Origin: JBFLVQ01 sp040758525
Lineage (GTDB): Bacteria; Acidobacteriota; Blastocatellia; Chloracidobacteriales; JADJPF01
Assembly: GCA_040758525.1 (NCBI GenBank)
Contig: JBFLVQ010000164.1
Location: forward strand, 1 to 15,003
Direction: 5' to 3'
DNA: 15,003 nt
Positions 13,962 through 15,003 of this stretch are shown here, in pieces. The notes under the pieces were generated by a model that saw nothing but the letters and a program-made list of their open reading frames with translations, was not told where the DNA came from and made no database searches. Position 1 is the first letter of the stretch. Each line of letters begins with the position of its first letter. The position numbers and the translations under genes were made by a program.

Positions 13962-14342
13962 ATGAAGAAATGTCCTTTTTGCGCCCGTTCATTACAGAAT
14001 GATGCACATCACTGCCACCATTGTAACTCTATGATATTAGATATGGATGGCAATCCTATCTCGCCCCAAGGAAAGCGGTTTGGAGGAACAGAAGAGCGAC
14101 AGTTGGAATGGTTGGAGAAAGTGATCCGAGTATTGGTGATGATATTTTTTACCGTACAATTTTTTATCATTGGGATGACTTTACTGGAACTCTTCTTTGG
14201 TATCACAATAATTCAAATAGATTCGGCACTTGGGCTAACCGCCAATATTATCTTGCTGTTAATGTCTATGGCAGGTTCGATCTTTATCTCTCCAATTGTC
14301 ATTAACTGGGTCAAGAACAATTTTGATCGGGTAATGAAGTAG
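13962..14342 (+). CDS. Small zinc-ribbon protein with two membrane segments
   Basis: A 126-residue protein of unknown function. The N-terminus has CPFC (Cys4, Cys7) and HHCHHC (Cys18, Cys21), a Cys4 zinc-ribbon pattern, with extra histidines at 16-17 and 19-20. A polar linker (about 23-52) leads to two strongly hydrophobic segments at about 56-82 and 87-113, and a short basic tail NNFDRVMK. The ribbon is probably cytoplasmic with the helices as a hairpin in the inner membrane. Only a weak GAG precedes the ATG. The TatT-like gene begins six bases after the stop, so the two are likely one operon under the promoter at 13822. The start at MKKCPFC is typical for membrane zinc-ribbon proteins. Confidence 0.75.
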   Translation: MKKCPFCARSLQNDAHHCHHCNSMILDMDGNPISPQGKRFGGTEERQLEWLEKVIRVLVMIFFTVQFFIIGMTLLELFFGITIIQIDSALGLTANIILLLMSMAGSIFISPIVINWVKNNFDRVMK

Positions 14343-14348
14343 AGTTTT

Positions 14349-15003
14349 ATGAAGCACAAGAAAATATACACAGAAACAACTGGGCTGATTAAACTGCGCG
14401 AGGAGAAAAAAATTCACCTTGATGATGCAGAAGCAACACTTACTAAACTGATTAAGAAAGACCCAGAATGCGATTGGGCCTATGGGCTACTAGCACAAAT
14501 CTACTATTGGCGTGGCGAAGTTGCTGAATCTAAGGATCGCATTAAGTTTTACCAACGTGGAGTAGAGTATGGCGAGCAGGGTGTGGCAGTCAATTCCGAG
14601 AACTTAGAGTCAAACTTTTGGCTTGCTGTCGATTATGGTCTGTTAGGTCAAGAGCGCGGTATATTAGAAAGTTTACGACTCATAGATCCAATTGAAAAGC
14701 ATGCTGAAAAAGCACTTAAGCTTGATGAAAGCTACTTTTATGGCGGACCACTGCGACTCTTAGGCCGGTTCTATAACCAACTGCCGGGGTGGCCGATCTC
14801 CCGTGGAGATAACAAAAAGGCGCTCCAATATCTACAAAAAGCACTTCATTACGGACCTAAATTCTATTTGAACCACCTCTATATTGCTGATATTTATATT
14901 ACCCTTAAGGACAAAGAAAAAGCCCGCGAGCATTTGCAATGGGTAATTAAAGCCCCTCCTTCGCCCCATCATGAACAAGAAGACAGCCGTTACAAACAAG
15001 CAG
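14349..15003 (+). CDS. TatT-like TPR protein, N-terminal 218 residues (cut by window edge)
   Basis: The frame opens at ATG 14349 and stays open to the window end. The translation begins MKHKKIYTET and is strongly helical. Pairs of TPR-like helices include LESNFWLAVDYGLLGQ (87-101) and KKALQYLQKALHYGPKFYLNHLYIADIYITLKD. The phrase GGPLRLLGRFYNQLPGWP (132-149) followed by SRGDNKKAL resembles the signature of TatT-type proteins, described as the T component of some TRAP-associated systems in treponemes. There is no signal peptide, unlike lipoprotein TatT, so this copy should be cytoplasmic or bound to the membrane through a partner. No TRAP transporter gene is seen nearby. It follows the zinc-ribbon membrane gene by six bases with only a weak ribosome site, which suggests translational coupling. 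Confidence 0.7.
   Translation, partial: MKHKKIYTETTGLIKLREEKKIHLDDAEATLTKLIKKDPECDWAYGLLAQIYYWRGEVAESKDRIKFYQRGVEYGEQGVAVNSENLESNFWLAVDYGLLGQERGILESLRLIDPIEKHAEKALKLDESYFYGGPLRLLGRFYNQLPGWPISRGDNKKALQYLQKALHYGPKFYLNHLYIADIYITLKDKEKAREHLQWVIKAPPSPHHEQEDSRYKQA

Noticed and set aside
13952..14002. Sixteen-codon open frame overlapping the start of the zinc-ribbon gene
   Set aside because: It has no good ribosome site and is out of frame with the conserved CPFC start; an upstream regulatory peptide is possible but unsupported.

Overview
The window reads as ordinary chromosomal DNA of a Gram-negative bacterium of moderate to low GC content. The best guess is Acidobacteriota, class Blastocatellia or a relative. 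This is inferred from the mix of proteins: an exported IPT/TIG plus NHL-repeat protein, an exported protein with a TonB-type C-terminal domain, a TatT-like TPR protein and a DnaC-like ATPase. No 16S or other phylogenetic marker is present, so the placement is tentative. No insertion sequence, prophage, integrase or CRISPR array was seen.

Layout. Positions 1-3533 are a minus-strand block, in transcription order mnmA (tRNA 2-thiouridylase), atpD and atpC (F1 beta and epsilon), then dtd (D-aminoacyl-tRNA deacylase, cut by the window edge). The atpD-atpC pair is separated from the other ATP synthase genes. A strong hairpin followed by a U-rich stretch lies between atpD and atpC.

From about 3630 the strand switches. 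lepB (signal peptidase I, with an unusual proline-rich cytoplasmic N-terminus) has a consensus-like promoter and a hairpin at the predicted 5' end of its mRNA. Next, behind a leader that can fold into three adjoining stems, is a 762-residue exported protein with four IPT/TIG domains and an NHL propeller. Three genes for sugar or redox chemistry follow (7283-11608): a UDP-GlcNAc-type 6-dehydrogenase, a UDP-glucose-type 6-dehydrogenase and an FAD-dependent oxidoreductase. They probably supply oxidised nucleotide sugars for an envelope or exported polysaccharide whose glycosyltransferases are not in this window.

A tRNA-Leu(CAG) gene lies on the minus strand at 11643-11725. Its likely promoter overlaps the start of the plus-strand gene for the exported TonB-C-terminal protein. 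A DnaC/IstB-type ATPase follows at 12711-13403.

Positions 13404-13961 hold no credible protein gene. They do hold several inverted repeats, two T-rich terminator-like elements and a perfect extended -10 promoter overlapped by a 20-bp palindrome. This region is the most likely place for something undescribed, possibly a small RNA plus a regulated promoter. It leads into a small zinc-ribbon membrane protein and a TatT-like TPR protein that runs off the window, probably as a two-gene operon.
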